Positions 1 through 7,780 of a stretch of 34,226 nucleotides of DNA are shown here, one piece after another (the first letter of the stretch is position 1; each line of letters opens with the position of its first letter). The stretch covers positions 1-34,226 of the forward strand of contig JAFXAW010000036.1 of assembly GCA_017522015.1 (NCBI GenBank). The letters are read 5' to 3'. The notes beneath the pieces are model-generated. The model did not search any database and was not told where the DNA came from. It saw only the letters and a list, made by a program, of their open reading frames with translations. Source of the DNA: Oscillospiraceae bacterium. Its GTDB lineage: Bacteria > Bacillota > Clostridia > Oscillospirales > Oscillospiraceae. The position numbers and the translations under genes were made by a program.

Positions 1-1
1 G

Positions 2-625
2 GAATTCAACTCGGGCTTTCGCATTGCCATGCGCGATCTGGAAATCCGCGGCGCGGGTGACCTGCTGGGTGCAGAGCAGTCGGGAAATATGTCCACCGTC
101 GGCTACGAGATGTACATGAAGCTCCTGAGCGAAGCGGTGCTCGAAGAAAAGGGTGAAAAGCCCCCGCAGCGCGCGGACTGCGCGGCGGATCTTGCGGTGA
201 GCGCGAACATCCCCGAAAGCTATGTGCACAGCGCGGAGCAGCGTATGGATCTCTACCGCCGCATCGCCATGATCCGCACGGAGGCGGAGGCGGACGATCT
301 CACCGACGAGCTGATCGACCGCTACGGCGATCCGCCGTCGAGCGTGAACACGCTCGTCCACGTCGCGCTGCTGCGCGGCGAGGCCGGCAGAGCCGGCATC
401 ACGGATATCAGCCAGAAGGCCGGTGCACTGCGTTTTGTGCTGTCGGATTTCGACATGGCGCGCGTCTCCCTGCTCTACGGAAAAACGGAATACAAGGGGC
501 GACTGCGCGTGGAGGCGGGACAAAAGCCCTGTCTGAGCCTGCTGCTGCGCAACAAGAAGCGCGTGCTGGAAGAGGCGCGGCGCTTCGTTGCGGACTGGGA
601 AGCCGCCGGACAGAGCGCCTCGTAG
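2..625 (+). CDS. mfd: Transcription-repair coupling factor Mfd, C-terminal fragment
   Basis: This is the last ~207 residues of Mfd, open at the left edge of the window; the reading frame enters at base 2. Mfd is a cytoplasmic ATP-dependent translocase that pushes stalled RNA polymerase off DNA lesions and recruits UvrA. The visible part begins in the conserved end of the translocase module (FRIAMRDLEIRGAGDLLG, then EQSGNMSTVGYEMY). It continues into the C-terminal regulatory domain, recognisable by the YVHSAEQRMDLYRRIA stretch and the following ELIDRYGDPP. The helicase motifs and the UvrB-like and RNA polymerase-binding domains lie outside the window. The gene ends 68 bases before a foldase lipoprotein gene on the same strand, an arrangement also common in other clostridia. 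The identification is firm because the RGAGDLLG region is highly specific to this family. Confidence 0.95.
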   Translation, partial: EFNSGFRIAMRDLEIRGAGDLLGAEQSGNMSTVGYEMYMKLLSEAVLEEKGEKPPQRADCAADLAVSANIPESYVHSAEQRMDLYRRIAMIRTEAEADDLTDELIDRYGDPPSSVNTLVHVALLRGEAGRAGITDISQKAGALRFVLSDFDMARVSLLYGKTEYKGRLRVEAGQKPCLSLLLRNKKRVLEEARRFVADWEAAGQSAS

Positions 626-693
626 CTCCCCTCCACACCAAAAGAAAGCCGTATAAAGTGAAAATACAATAAAATGTGAAAGGATAAACGAAT

Positions 694-1869
694 ATGAAAA
701 AACTTTTGATATGTCTGCTCATTCTCGCACTTCTGACCTGTGCCCTGAGTGGCTGCGGCGGAGAAAACGAGGAGCTTCCCGCCGAAACGCCGGAAGTTTC
801 GGAGACGCCGAATCCCGAAGATGCCGAAGGCACCGAAGATGCGGAGTCGTTCATTGAGCGCGATTATATTGCCGCGCGCAACGCCATAGAGGCAGACACG
901 GTGCTGCTGACGATCAACGGCAGCGACGTGACCTGGGGCGAGCTGTATTTCTGGATTCTTAACGGAGTACAGATGCTGGAATCCGAGTATGGCGCGCAGG
1001 TGCAGGACTTTAACGCCGTATACACAGGGGATCCGACGCTCGGAAGCAATGCCGAGGCCGTGCTTACCTATTCCATCAACGCAATCTCGCAGTACCGCGC
1101 GCTGGACACCATGGCGGAAAAGCTCGGCGTTGAGCTCTCTGAGGAGAGCAAAGAAGGCATGCGGCTGCAGAAAGAGAGCGATATGCGCTCTGTCGGCGCG
1201 GAGACCGAGGAGGAATTTGCGGAGATCCTCGAACAGATGTTCAGCTATCCCGAGCTGTACGAATATATGAATCGCTCCTATTACCTTGTGGATGACTGTT
1301 TCCGCACGGTCTATGGCAATGCCGGCGAGAAATGCACGGATGCCGATGCGATGGCCTATGCGGAGAAGAATGAATACGTTCGCGTCAAGCATCTGCTGTT
1401 TTCCATCCTGGACGAGGAGCGCAATCCCCTGCCCGAGGAGGAGATTACCGCAAAGCGTGCCGCGGCAGAGGCTGCGCTTGAGAAACTCCGTGCCGCCGAA
1501 GACAAGGAGGCCATGATCGATGAGCTGATGCCGCAGAGCGAAGACCCCGGCTGTCAGACCTACACCGAGGGCTATGTGTTCACCCGCGGCAAGATGGTGC
1601 AGGAATTTGAGGACGCGGCTTACGCGCTCGGAGATGGCGAGATCAGCGACATTGTGGAGACAAACTACGGATATCACATCCTGCTGCGGCTGCCGATGGA
1701 CGTGGATGCCCCGGTGGAGTTCAGCAGCAGCGGCGATGCGCTGACTCTGCGCCTCTATGCGGCCTACGAGCTGTATAACAATGCGCTCGATGTTGGGATC
1801 GCCAATGTTGAGGTCGTGCATCTGCCCGCGATGGAAGACGTGGATTTGCAGAAGATTCTTAACGGATAA
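694..1869 (+). CDS. PrsA-like peptidyl-prolyl isomerase lipoprotein
   Basis: A 391-residue exported lipoprotein with a parvulin-type peptidyl-prolyl cis-trans isomerase domain. It probably helps fold secreted proteins on the outer face of the membrane. The N-terminus has two lysines, a hydrophobic stretch and a lipobox LSGC with the lipid-modified cysteine at residue 21. An acidic, Pro/Glu-rich linker of about 30 residues follows. A helical SurA-N-like chaperone region comes before the parvulin domain at about residues 228-333, which starts with VRVKHLLF and ends with GYHILLRLP; His233 and the terminal GYH are family hallmarks. The start is set by an AAAGGAT ribosome site. It lies downstream of mfd, where foldases of this kind are often found. 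The specific name PrsA is not certain because clostridia carry several paralogues. Confidence 0.85.
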   Translation: MKKLLICLLILALLTCALSGCGGENEELPAETPEVSETPNPEDAEGTEDAESFIERDYIAARNAIEADTVLLTINGSDVTWGELYFWILNGVQMLESEYGAQVQDFNAVYTGDPTLGSNAEAVLTYSINAISQYRALDTMAEKLGVELSEESKEGMRLQKESDMRSVGAETEEEFAEILEQMFSYPELYEYMNRSYYLVDDCFRTVYGNAGEKCTDADAMAYAEKNEYVRVKHLLFSILDEERNPLPEEEITAKRAAAEAALEKLRAAEDKEAMIDELMPQSEDPGCQTYTEGYVFTRGKMVQEFEDAAYALGDGEISDIVETNYGYHILLRLPMDVDAPVEFSSSGDALTLRLYAAYELYNNALDVGIANVEVVHLPAMEDVDLQKILNG

Positions 1870-1875
1870 CCGAAA

Positions 1876-1921
1876 AAAGAAACAGGGCGGCACACCGATC
1901 GGTGTGCCGCCCTGTTTCTTT
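1876..1921. terminator. Bidirectional intrinsic terminator between convergent genes
   Basis: A perfect 23-bp inverted repeat with no spacer, centred between 1898 and 1899, lies between the foldase gene and the convergent lipid kinase gene. The core GGGCGGCACACCGA pairs with its complement. The arms end in T-rich tails in both directions: TTTCTTT on plus and TTTCTTTTTT on minus. It should therefore stop transcription from both sides. Confidence 0.88.
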
Positions 1922-1942
1922 GAAAGCTCCGCGATTTAAGAG

Positions 1943-2830
1943 CTATAAGATGATTTGTATTGCGTGATGTATGTTTTCCAGCGTGGCCTCTGCGTGCGTG
2001 CCGCCTGCTTCGCCGTCCCGCGTCCACTTGACCGGCGTCTCACAGCGGAAATGGATCTTCCTGCTGTGCAGAACCTTGACGTGCGGATCCGCATAGTTCC
2101 GGCTGAGAATATTGCGAACAACCGCGCCAAGATCCACGATGTTGCGCGGATTCTTCACGAGAATCACTTCAAACAGACCGTCGGAAAGGCGCACAATGCC
2201 CGGATCAAGCTTCACCATGCCCGCAACAGAGGTGGAATTCGTAACGCCGCAGAAGATGTAATCGTCCTCCAGCTCGCCGCCGTCCCATTCCACGAGCGCA
2301 TGCGTCGGCGTCACCTTGGGTAGCGCAGCCAGCCCCTCAAGCAGATAGGCCAGATGGCCGAGCGCCTGCTTGGACTCCTGCCGCGTCTCATAGCTGACCT
2401 CCGTAAAGGCGCCGAAAGCCGATATGTAAGTGAAGTAGTCCGTGCCGTTCATGAGGCCGACATCCAGCGGATGCGCACTGCCCGCCACGATGCGCTCCGC
2501 CGCCCGCACAGGGTCACGTGGAATTTCCAGCGTCGTGGCAACGTCATTGGCGGTGCCCATTGGGATGTAGCCGATCGGCGGTGCTTCGGGCAGCGTGACA
2601 AGACCGGCAACCGTCTCCGAAAGCGTGCCGTCACCGCCAAGGCAGACGATTCGGTCAAATTCCGCAGCCTGCTCCCGCGCCAGACGCGTTGCATCACCGT
2701 GACCCTGCGTCATGACGACGGTGGGCTGCCAGCCAGCCGTGCAGAATACCTCCGCCACAGGGCCCAGCGCGGTGCGTGCGCCGCCCTTGCCGGCGCGCGG
2801 ATTGACGAGCAGCATCATTTTTCCGGGCAT
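1943..2830 (-). CDS. Diacylglycerol kinase-family lipid kinase (DgkB/YegS/BmrU type)
   Basis: A 295-residue soluble lipid kinase of the DAGK catalytic family, which phosphorylates diacylglycerol or a related lipid at the inner membrane face using ATP. The N-terminal half carries the nucleotide-binding elements: the MLLVNPRAGKGG strand-loop near residue 6 and the signature GGDGTL with Asp67. The PIGYIPMGTANDVA segment follows, and the beta-sandwich C-terminal half is typical of BmrU/DgkB. Start choice is supported by an AAAGGAG site seven to eight bases upstream of the ATG. The gene is a single minus-strand unit between the rpsT terminator and the convergent foldase. The exact substrate cannot be read from sequence; recycling of diacylglycerol from lipoteichoic acid synthesis (DgkB) is the usual role in Firmicutes. 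Confidence 0.88.
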   Translation of the reverse strand: MPGKMMLLVNPRAGKGGARTALGPVAEVFCTAGWQPTVVMTQGHGDATRLAREQAAEFDRIVCLGGDGTLSETVAGLVTLPEAPPIGYIPMGTANDVATTLEIPRDPVRAAERIVAGSAHPLDVGLMNGTDYFTYISAFGAFTEVSYETRQESKQALGHLAYLLEGLAALPKVTPTHALVEWDGGELEDDYIFCGVTNSTSVAGMVKLDPGIVRLSDGLFEVILVKNPRNIVDLGAVVRNILSRNYADPHVKVLHSRKIHFRCETPVKWTRDGEAGGTHAEATLENIHHAIQIIL

Positions 2831-2973
2831 ATCATGATTCTCCTTTCACCGTTCCCCGCAGCAAGCGGGGACAGAGCGCACAAAAAACCATACCATGACA
2901 GAATATCTGAGCTTGAAAAAAGTCCGGCGTGAAAAACAAGCATTTCTAATGCCGGAAGAACGGTTTGTACGCG

Positions 2974-3000
2974 AAAAAGGCGCGGCAATCGTCCGCGCCT
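2974..3000 (-). terminator. Intrinsic terminator after rpsT
   Basis: On the minus strand, 22 bases past the rpsT stop, an 8-bp perfect stem (AGGCGCGG / CCGCGCCT) encloses a 7-base loop and runs into five T residues. The 143 bases between it and the lipid kinase start hold a small GC hairpin (about 2851-2872) in the likely leader of that gene. I see no convincing promoter there. Confidence 0.85.
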
Positions 3001-3022
3001 GAATTTCGCATCAATAAACGGC

Positions 3023-3289
3023 TTAGTCCGCCATGTTGCTGAGCGCAACCGTCATACGGGACTTCTTGTGCGCCGCATTGTTCTTGTGGAGCAGACCCTT
3101 GGCCGCTGCCTGATCGACCGCCTTGACCGCGACCTTATAAGATCCGGCTGCCGCGACCTTGTCACCCTGTGCGACCGCAGCGTCGAATTTCTTGATCTTC
3201 GTCTTCAGAGCGGTCTTCTGCGCCTTATTCTGCGCATAACGCATCTTGCCGATCTGATCTCTCTTGGCTGAGGATTTGATGTTGGGCAT
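3023..3289 (-). CDS. rpsT: 30S ribosomal protein S20
   Basis: An 88-residue, Lys/Ala-rich protein that binds 16S rRNA and helps assemble the small subunit. The N-terminal MPNIKSSAKR and the C-terminal LHKNNAAHKKSRM are diagnostic of S20, and the length is normal. I start it at the ATG at 3287-3289, not at the in-frame GTG four codons upstream. That GTG overlaps the strong AGGAGGAGG ribosome site (about 3301-3309), and MPNIK is the conserved family start; the resulting spacing is a little long (about 11-12 bases). It is monocistronic, with its own consensus promoter and terminator, as is usual for rpsT, and is divergent from gpr. Confidence 0.97.
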   Translation of the reverse strand: MPNIKSSAKRDQIGKMRYAQNKAQKTALKTKIKKFDAAVAQGDKVAAAGSYKVAVKAVDQAAAKGLLHKNNAAHKKSRMTVALSNMAD

Positions 3290-3351
3290 GTCTCTCGCCA
3301 CCTCCTCCTGTCAAAATCGCAGTATGGCTGTACGCCAACCTGCGGAATAGC

Positions 3352-3380
3352 ATTCTACCATGTTGTTTCCCCAAAATCAA
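3352..3380 (-). promoter_or_regulatory. Sigma-A-type promoter for rpsT
   Basis: Minus-strand TTGATT (3375-3380) and TAGAAT (3352-3357) are separated by exactly 17 bases and lie about 60 bases before the rpsT start codon. Both hexamers are 5/6 matches or close to consensus, and no other gene could use them. Confidence 0.75.
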
Positions 3381-3418
3381 GGCTTTTTTCAAATCTTTCC
3401 GGAATTTTTCCGTGAAAA

Positions 3419-3448
3419 AGAATATCCTTGTGTCTGAGGCACAGACTA
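3419..3448 (+). promoter_or_regulatory. Candidate forespore (sigma-G/F-type) promoter for gpr
   Basis: Upstream of gpr, AGAATA (3419-3424) and CAGACTA (3442-3448) are 17 bases apart. They fit the forespore sigma consensus as I know it from Bacillus (about GNATA, then CATNNTA), with one mismatch in the -10. Spacing to the gpr start is about 55 bases. No good sigma-A promoter is seen here, which suits a gene expressed in the developing spore. Confidence 0.5.
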
Positions 3449-3504
3449 ACACAAGATATAGCGGCACGGGCTGTATTTTCAGCAAAAAACAAGGGGGAAA
3501 AACG

Positions 3505-4410
3505 ATGAGTTACGGCGAAAGACGGACAGATCTTGCCGTGGAAGCGCGCGAATTGTGGCGTCGAAGTGCGGCAGATACGGATGCGCTGGCTGGCGTCGAG
3601 GCCTTTGAATCGCAGGAGGAGGGCTTCGGCGTGACCACAGTACAGGTGCTCAATGAAGAGGGACAAAAGAAGTTATGTAAACCAATCGGCGAATATGTGA
3701 CCATCGAAATCGGCGCGCTGCTGCGCCGCGAGGAGGATGCGTTTGCCCGCGCAGTCGGGGTTTTGGCCGGACATATCCGAAGCCTGCTGGATCTGCATGG
3801 GGATGAGAGAATTTTGATCGTTGGGCTGGGAAATTCTTCCATTACAGCGGATGCGATCGGCCCCGAAGCGCTGCGCTATATTTTGGTGACGCGGCATCTC
3901 AAACAACAGATGGCGGATAAGTTTCCCGGCTTCCGTGATGTCTCTGCTCTGCGTTCCGGCGTGCTCGGCACAACCGGCATGGAGTCTGCGGAGCTGGTTT
4001 GCGCCGTTACGGAGAAGCTTCGCCCGGATCGCGTTGTAGCCCTCGATGCGCTTGCGTCCTGCAGCATGGATCGCCTCTGCCGCACGGTCCAGCTTACGGA
4101 CACGGGCATTGTGCCCGGCTCCGGCGTCGGAAATCACCGGGCTGCGCTCAATCGGGAAACGCTGGGCATTCCGGTTCTTGCTGTCGGCGTTCCAACGGTT
4201 GTGGAGGCGGCAACCCTGGCGATAGAGCTTGCCGAGCGCGCCGGAAGTAAAAATTTGGACCCTTCCCTCTTTGGTGAGTCCGGCGATATGATTGTCACAC
4301 CGCGTGATATTGACAGCCGCGTGCACGACGCGGCAAAATTGATCGGTTACGCGCTGAACGTCGCTTTCCACGACAAGCTCACCGTGGACGACGTGGATCT
4401 GTTCCTTTAA
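3505..4410 (+). CDS. gpr: Germination protease GPR (spore endopeptidase)
   Basis: A 301-residue protease of the A25 family that degrades small acid-soluble spore proteins early in germination. It is made in the forespore as a zymogen that cleaves itself. The conserved self-cleavage region RTDLAVEA lies at residues 7-14, so cutting between Asp9 and Leu10 would release only about nine residues, against 15-16 in Bacillus. The two aspartates placed at the active site in Bacillus GPR appear to be Asp116 (in the GLGNSSITADAIGP block) and Asp181 (in VALDALAS). GSGVGNHR is also typical. The start at 3505 is backed by an AGGGGGA site; an upstream in-frame ATG at 3412 has no such site and would precede the candidate promoter's start point. 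The presence of gpr indicates a spore-former. Confidence 0.95.
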   Translation: MSYGERRTDLAVEARELWRRSAADTDALAGVEAFESQEEGFGVTTVQVLNEEGQKKLCKPIGEYVTIEIGALLRREEDAFARAVGVLAGHIRSLLDLHGDERILIVGLGNSSITADAIGPEALRYILVTRHLKQQMADKFPGFRDVSALRSGVLGTTGMESAELVCAVTEKLRPDRVVALDALASCSMDRLCRTVQLTDTGIVPGSGVGNHRAALNRETLGIPVLAVGVPTVVEAATLAIELAERAGSKNLDPSLFGESGDMIVTPRDIDSRVHDAAKLIGYALNVAFHDKLTVDDVDLFL

Positions 4411-4425
4411 GACCACATAAGAAAA

Positions 4426-4441
4426 TGTTTCACGTGAAACA
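4426..4441. other. parS: parS centromere site 1
   Basis: The perfect 16-bp palindrome TGTTTCACGTGAAACA matches the Bacillus ParB/Spo0J binding consensus. It lies 15 bases after the gpr stop and about 240 bases before the parA start. Confidence 0.95.
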
Positions 4442-4468
4442 TAGATGTATCGCACTGTGAAACCAAAA

Positions 4469-4484
4469 TGTTTCACGTGAAACA
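4469..4484. other. parS: parS centromere site 2
   Basis: A second, identical 16-bp palindrome, 43 bases centre-to-centre from the first (four helical turns). A half-site-like TGTGAAAC lies between them (about 4456-4463). The paired sites should nucleate ParB loading right next to the genes encoding the system. Confidence 0.95.
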
Positions 4485-4542
4485 CGCACGCCACGAAACT
4501 TCGGAAATTTTTGCCGATACATGGAATTTGGACAAAAATGGA

Positions 4543-4571
4543 TTGAAAATGACAAATCCGCGTGTTATAAT
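4543..4571 (+). promoter_or_regulatory. Sigma-A promoter for parA-parB
   Basis: TTGAAA (4543-4548), a 17-base spacer and a perfect TATAAT (4566-4571). It lies downstream of both parS sites and leaves a leader of about 100 bases before the parA ATG. ParB spreading from the adjacent parS sites could therefore affect this promoter. Confidence 0.8.
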
Positions 4572-4677
4572 CCTTTGTATCAATTTAGAACGCGCAAAGC
4601 AGGGAATTGTGATGTATTTCCCTGCCCGAACGCGGATCGTTGAGAAACGGCCTGAGCATAGAGAAAGTGAGGCGCTT

Positions 4678-5433
4678 ATGGCAAAAATTTACGCACTTGC
4701 AAACCAAAAAGGCGGTGTCGGTAAGACGACCACCTGTGTCAATCTCGCCTATGCGCTGCAAATTCGCGGAAAACGTGTGCTGGTAGTGGACGGCGACCCG
4801 CAGGGGAACTGCACCTCCGGATTCGGTGTGGACAAATCAACGGAACCTAATGTATATGATTTGCTGCTGGGCAGAGTGTCTGCCGCAGAGGCAATCGTAA
4901 AAACGCCGTATTGTGATCTGATTCCGACCAATAAATCCCTCACCGGAGCTTCTGTGGAGCTTGTAAACATGGAAAACCGGGAGTTTCGGCTCAAAGATGC
5001 GCTTGAAGGCGTAAAAGCCGACTACGACTACATATTGATCGATTGCCCACCCTCGCTTGAACTGCTGACAGTCAACGCGCTTTGCGCTGCGGAAAAGGTG
5101 ATTGTGCCGCTCCAATGCGAATATTTCGCCATGGAGGGACTCGGGGATCTGATCGCGGGCATCAAGCGTATAAACAAGCGTCTGAATCAGACTTTGGAGA
5201 TTGAGGGCGTTGTCCTGACGATGTATGACAGCCGCCTGAAGCTCTCCGAACAGGTGGAGGCTGAGGTGCGCAAATACTTCGGCAACAAGGTTTATGAGAC
5301 GAAGATTCCCCGCAATGTGCGCATTGCAGAGTCTCCCAGTCACGGCAAGCCCGTGCTTGCCTATGACCGGATATCCCGCGGTTCGCGCGCATATTTGCAT
5401 CTTGCAAACGAATTTCTGAAGAAACAGAGGTGA
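4678..5433 (+). CDS. parA: Chromosome partitioning ATPase ParA/Soj
   Basis: A 251-residue Walker-type ATPase that binds DNA non-specifically in the ATP state and moves or regulates ParB-parS complexes; in Bacillus it also affects DnaA. The deviant Walker A KGGVGKTT is at residues 11-18, the A' motif DGDPQGN follows, and Walker B is in the ILIDCPPSL segment. The chain is short and lacks an N-terminal helix-turn-helix, so it is the chromosomal (type Ia-small/Soj) form. The start is the ATG at 4678 with GTGAGG five bases upstream. A longer in-frame reading from 4468 merely translates parS site 2 (giving MFHVKH) and the promoter. parB begins four bases after the stop. Confidence 0.96.
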   Translation: MAKIYALANQKGGVGKTTTCVNLAYALQIRGKRVLVVDGDPQGNCTSGFGVDKSTEPNVYDLLLGRVSAAEAIVKTPYCDLIPTNKSLTGASVELVNMENREFRLKDALEGVKADYDYILIDCPPSLELLTVNALCAAEKVIVPLQCEYFAMEGLGDLIAGIKRINKRLNQTLEIEGVVLTMYDSRLKLSEQVEAEVRKYFGNKVYETKIPRNVRIAESPSHGKPVLAYDRISRGSRAYLHLANEFLKKQR

Positions 5434-5437
5434 CTTG

Positions 5438-6325
5438 ATGGCGGAAAAGGGACTCGGAAAGGGTTTTGATGCCATTTTCGGAAAAGAGGAAGAGGAAATC
5501 AGCGAGATCATGACGCTTCCGATCACGAAGGTCGAACCGCGGCAGGATCAGCCGCGTCAGCGTTTTGACGAGGCGGCGCTGCAGGAGCTGGCAGATTCCA
5601 TCACAGAATACGGTTTGATTCAGCCGATCACCGTCCGCAAGCAGGATAACGGCTTCTATCAGATCATCGCCGGCGAACGCCGCTGGCGCGCGGCAAGGCT
5701 TGCCGGGCTGCGCGAAGTGCCGGTGCGCATTCTGGAAGCGGATGATGCCCGGGCGATGGAGCTTGCGCTTGTAGAGAACCTGCAGAGAGAGGACCTCAAC
5801 CCGATTGAAGAGGCGGCAGGCTATCGCACGCTGATGGAGGATTATGGACTGACGCAGGAGGAGGCGGCGCGCCGCGTCGGCAAGTCGCGCAGCGCAGTAG
5901 CGAATGCCATGCGGCTGCTCGGTCTGTGCCCGGAGGTGCGTAAGCTCGTCGAGGAAGGCACGCTCTCCGCAGGCCACGCGCGTGCGATCCTTGCCTTGCC
6001 GCTCGCGCAGGAGCAGCAGAGCGTGGCAAACCGCGTGCTGGCGCTGGGGCTTTCCGTCCGGCAGACGGAGACGCTGGTCGCCCGCATCGTGAAAGAGCGG
6101 AAGCTCGCAATCTCGGAGCCTGCGACACAGCCGCTGCAGGTGGATTACGTTGCTGAGCTCGAAAACCGGCTGACCGCGTCGCTCGGACGCCGGGTGCGCC
6201 TGCACGCCGGAAGAAAAAAGGGACGGCTGGAGCTGGAATACTACGACAATGCAGATCTGGAGCAGCTGATCCACGCGCTGGAATTATTTTCCAGATCCCG
6301 CGGCGGGAGCCAAACAGAAAAGTAA
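5438..6325 (+). CDS. parB: Chromosome partitioning protein ParB/Spo0J
   Basis: A 295-residue CTP-dependent DNA clamp that loads at parS and spreads along DNA. The N-terminus [10 protein letters not shown] is the usual ParA-interacting tail. The CTPase/ParBc domain spans about residues 25-115 and carries the GERRWRA motif (near residue 75). The central helix-turn-helix that reads parS follows, with [21 protein letters not shown] split around residue 145. A C-terminal dimerisation region ends the chain. The ATG at 5438 is preferred, with CAGAGG seven bases upstream, over an adjacent TTG at 5435. It is co-transcribed with parA. The full ParA-ParB-parS set is therefore in this window and probably marks the origin-proximal part of the chromosome. 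Confidence 0.96.
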   Translation: MAEKGLGKGFDAIFGKEEEEISEIMTLPITKVEPRQDQPRQRFDEAALQELADSITEYGLIQPITVRKQDNGFYQIIAGERRWRAARLAGLREVPVRILEADDARAMELALVENLQREDLNPIEEAAGYRTLMEDYGLTQEEAARRVGKSRSAVANAMRLLGLCPEVRKLVEEGTLSAGHARAILALPLAQEQQSVANRVLALGLSVRQTETLVARIVKERKLAISEPATQPLQVDYVAELENRLTASLGRRVRLHAGRKKGRLELEYYDNADLEQLIHALELFSRSRGGSQTEK

Positions 6326-6421
6326 ATAAGCAAACGTGCTTTTTACATTGAAAACACAGGAAAAAAGACATTTAGCGGCGGAGACGCGGCTGGAAGAAAT
6401 TGGAAATTTGAGGGAGCAAAA

Positions 6422-7741
6422 ATGTTAGACATCAAGCTGCTGCGGGAGAACCCGGAGCTCGTAAAAGAGAACATCAAAAAGAAGTATCAGGATGAAAAGC
6501 TGCCGCTCGTGGATGAAGTGATCGAGCTGGACAAGCTTAACCGCGCCGCCATCTCAGAGGCGAGCGATCTGCGCGCGCAGCGCAACGCGCTTTCCAAGGC
6601 AAACGGCCCGCTTTTCGGCCGGCTGAAGAAGGCTGCAGAGGAGGAAAAGGCTGCCATCCAGGCGGAAATTGACGCCAACACCGCAAAGGTGAAGGAAAAT
6701 GACGCGCGCCTCGGCGAGCTGGAAAAGCTGGAGGAGGAGTATGCTGCGCGCATCCGCGCGATCATGATGGTTATCCCGAACATCATCGACGATTCCGTCC
6801 CGCTCGGGCCGGACGACAGCTATAATGTCGAAGTGCAGCGCTTTGGCGAAGCAGTGACGCCCGATTTTGATGTGCCGTATCACACGGAGATTATGGAGCG
6901 CTTTGACGGCGTGGATATGGACGCGGCCGGCCGCGTTTCCGGCAACGGATTCTATTACCTGATGGGCGATATTGCGCGCCTGCACTCCGCGGTGCTTGCC
7001 TACGCGCGCGATTTCATGATCGATCAGGGCTTCACCTATTGCATTCCGCCCTTTATGATCCACGGCAACGTGGTCGAGGGCGTCATGTCGCAGACGGATA
7101 TGGACGCCATGATGTACAAGATCGAGGGAGAGGATCTCTACCTGATCGGCACGAGCGAGCATTCCATGATCGGCAAGTTCATCGACCAGATCCTGCCGGA
7201 GGACAGCCTGCCGCAGACGCTCACGAGCTACAGCCCCTGCTTCCGCAAGGAGAAGGGCGCCCACGGCATTGAGGAGCGCGGTGTCTACCGCATCCACCAG
7301 TTTGAAAAGCAGGAGATGATCGTTGTCTGCAAGCCGGAGGAGAGCATGGACTGGTATGAGAAGATGTGGCGCATGTCCGTTGAGCTTTTCCGCAGCATGG
7401 AGATTCCGGTGCGTCAGCTGGAGTGCTGCTCCGGCGACCTGGCGGATCTGAAGGTCAAGAGCTGCGACATCGAGGCCTGGAGTCCCCGCCAGCAGAAGTA
7501 TTTTGAAGTCTGCTCCTGCTCCAACCTCGGCGATGCGCAGGCGCGCCGCCTGAAAATCCGCGTCAAGGGTGCGGACGGCAAGACCTATCTGCCGCATACC
7601 CTCAACAATACGGTCGCCGCACCGCCGCGCATGCTCATCGCGTTTCTGGAAAACCACCTGCGTGCGGACGGCAGCGTGAGCATCCCCGCCGTGCTGCAGC
7701 CGTATATGGGCGGCAAGACCGAGCTGATTCCCAAAAAGTAA
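6422..7741 (+). CDS. serS: Seryl-tRNA synthetase (divergent motif 3)
   Basis: A 439-residue class II synthetase that charges tRNA-Ser. The N-terminal coiled-coil arm that grips the tRNA long variable arm covers about residues 25-110 and is rich in Lys/Glu/Ala. The catalytic core has TSE (the TxE serine-binding motif, in LIGTSEHSMIG), motif 2 starting CFRKEKGAHG and continuing to RIHQFEKQE, and motif 3 in NNTVAAPPRMLIAFLENH. The last differs from the common bacterial NGSGLAVGR form but keeps the invariant Arg. The start follows a GAGGGAG site. The 96 bases before it hold no T-box-sized leader and no clear promoter, so it may be read from parB. mscL follows on the same strand. Confidence 0.94.
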   Translation: MLDIKLLRENPELVKENIKKKYQDEKLPLVDEVIELDKLNRAAISEASDLRAQRNALSKANGPLFGRLKKAAEEEKAAIQAEIDANTAKVKENDARLGELEKLEEEYAARIRAIMMVIPNIIDDSVPLGPDDSYNVEVQRFGEAVTPDFDVPYHTEIMERFDGVDMDAAGRVSGNGFYYLMGDIARLHSAVLAYARDFMIDQGFTYCIPPFMIHGNVVEGVMSQTDMDAMMYKIEGEDLYLIGTSEHSMIGKFIDQILPEDSLPQTLTSYSPCFRKEKGAHGIEERGVYRIHQFEKQEMIVVCKPEESMDWYEKMWRMSVELFRSMEIPVRQLECCSGDLADLKVKSCDIEAWSPRQQKYFEVCSCSNLGDAQARRLKIRVKGADGKTYLPHTLNNTVAAPPRMLIAFLENHLRADGSVSIPAVLQPYMGGKTELIPKK

Positions 7742-7780
7742 GTGCAAAACAGAGAAAATAACATAAAGGAGAAAGAAAAA

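Noticed and set aside
4468-4677. In-frame N-terminal extension of parA starting at the second parS site (MFHVKH...).
   Set aside because: It translates parS and the TTGAAA-17-TATAAT promoter; the real start at 4678 has a ribosome site and the conserved MAKIYALANQKGG beginning.
6326-6421. A serine T-box upstream of serS.
   Set aside because: Only 96 bases are available and there is no T-box core sequence or terminator hairpin.
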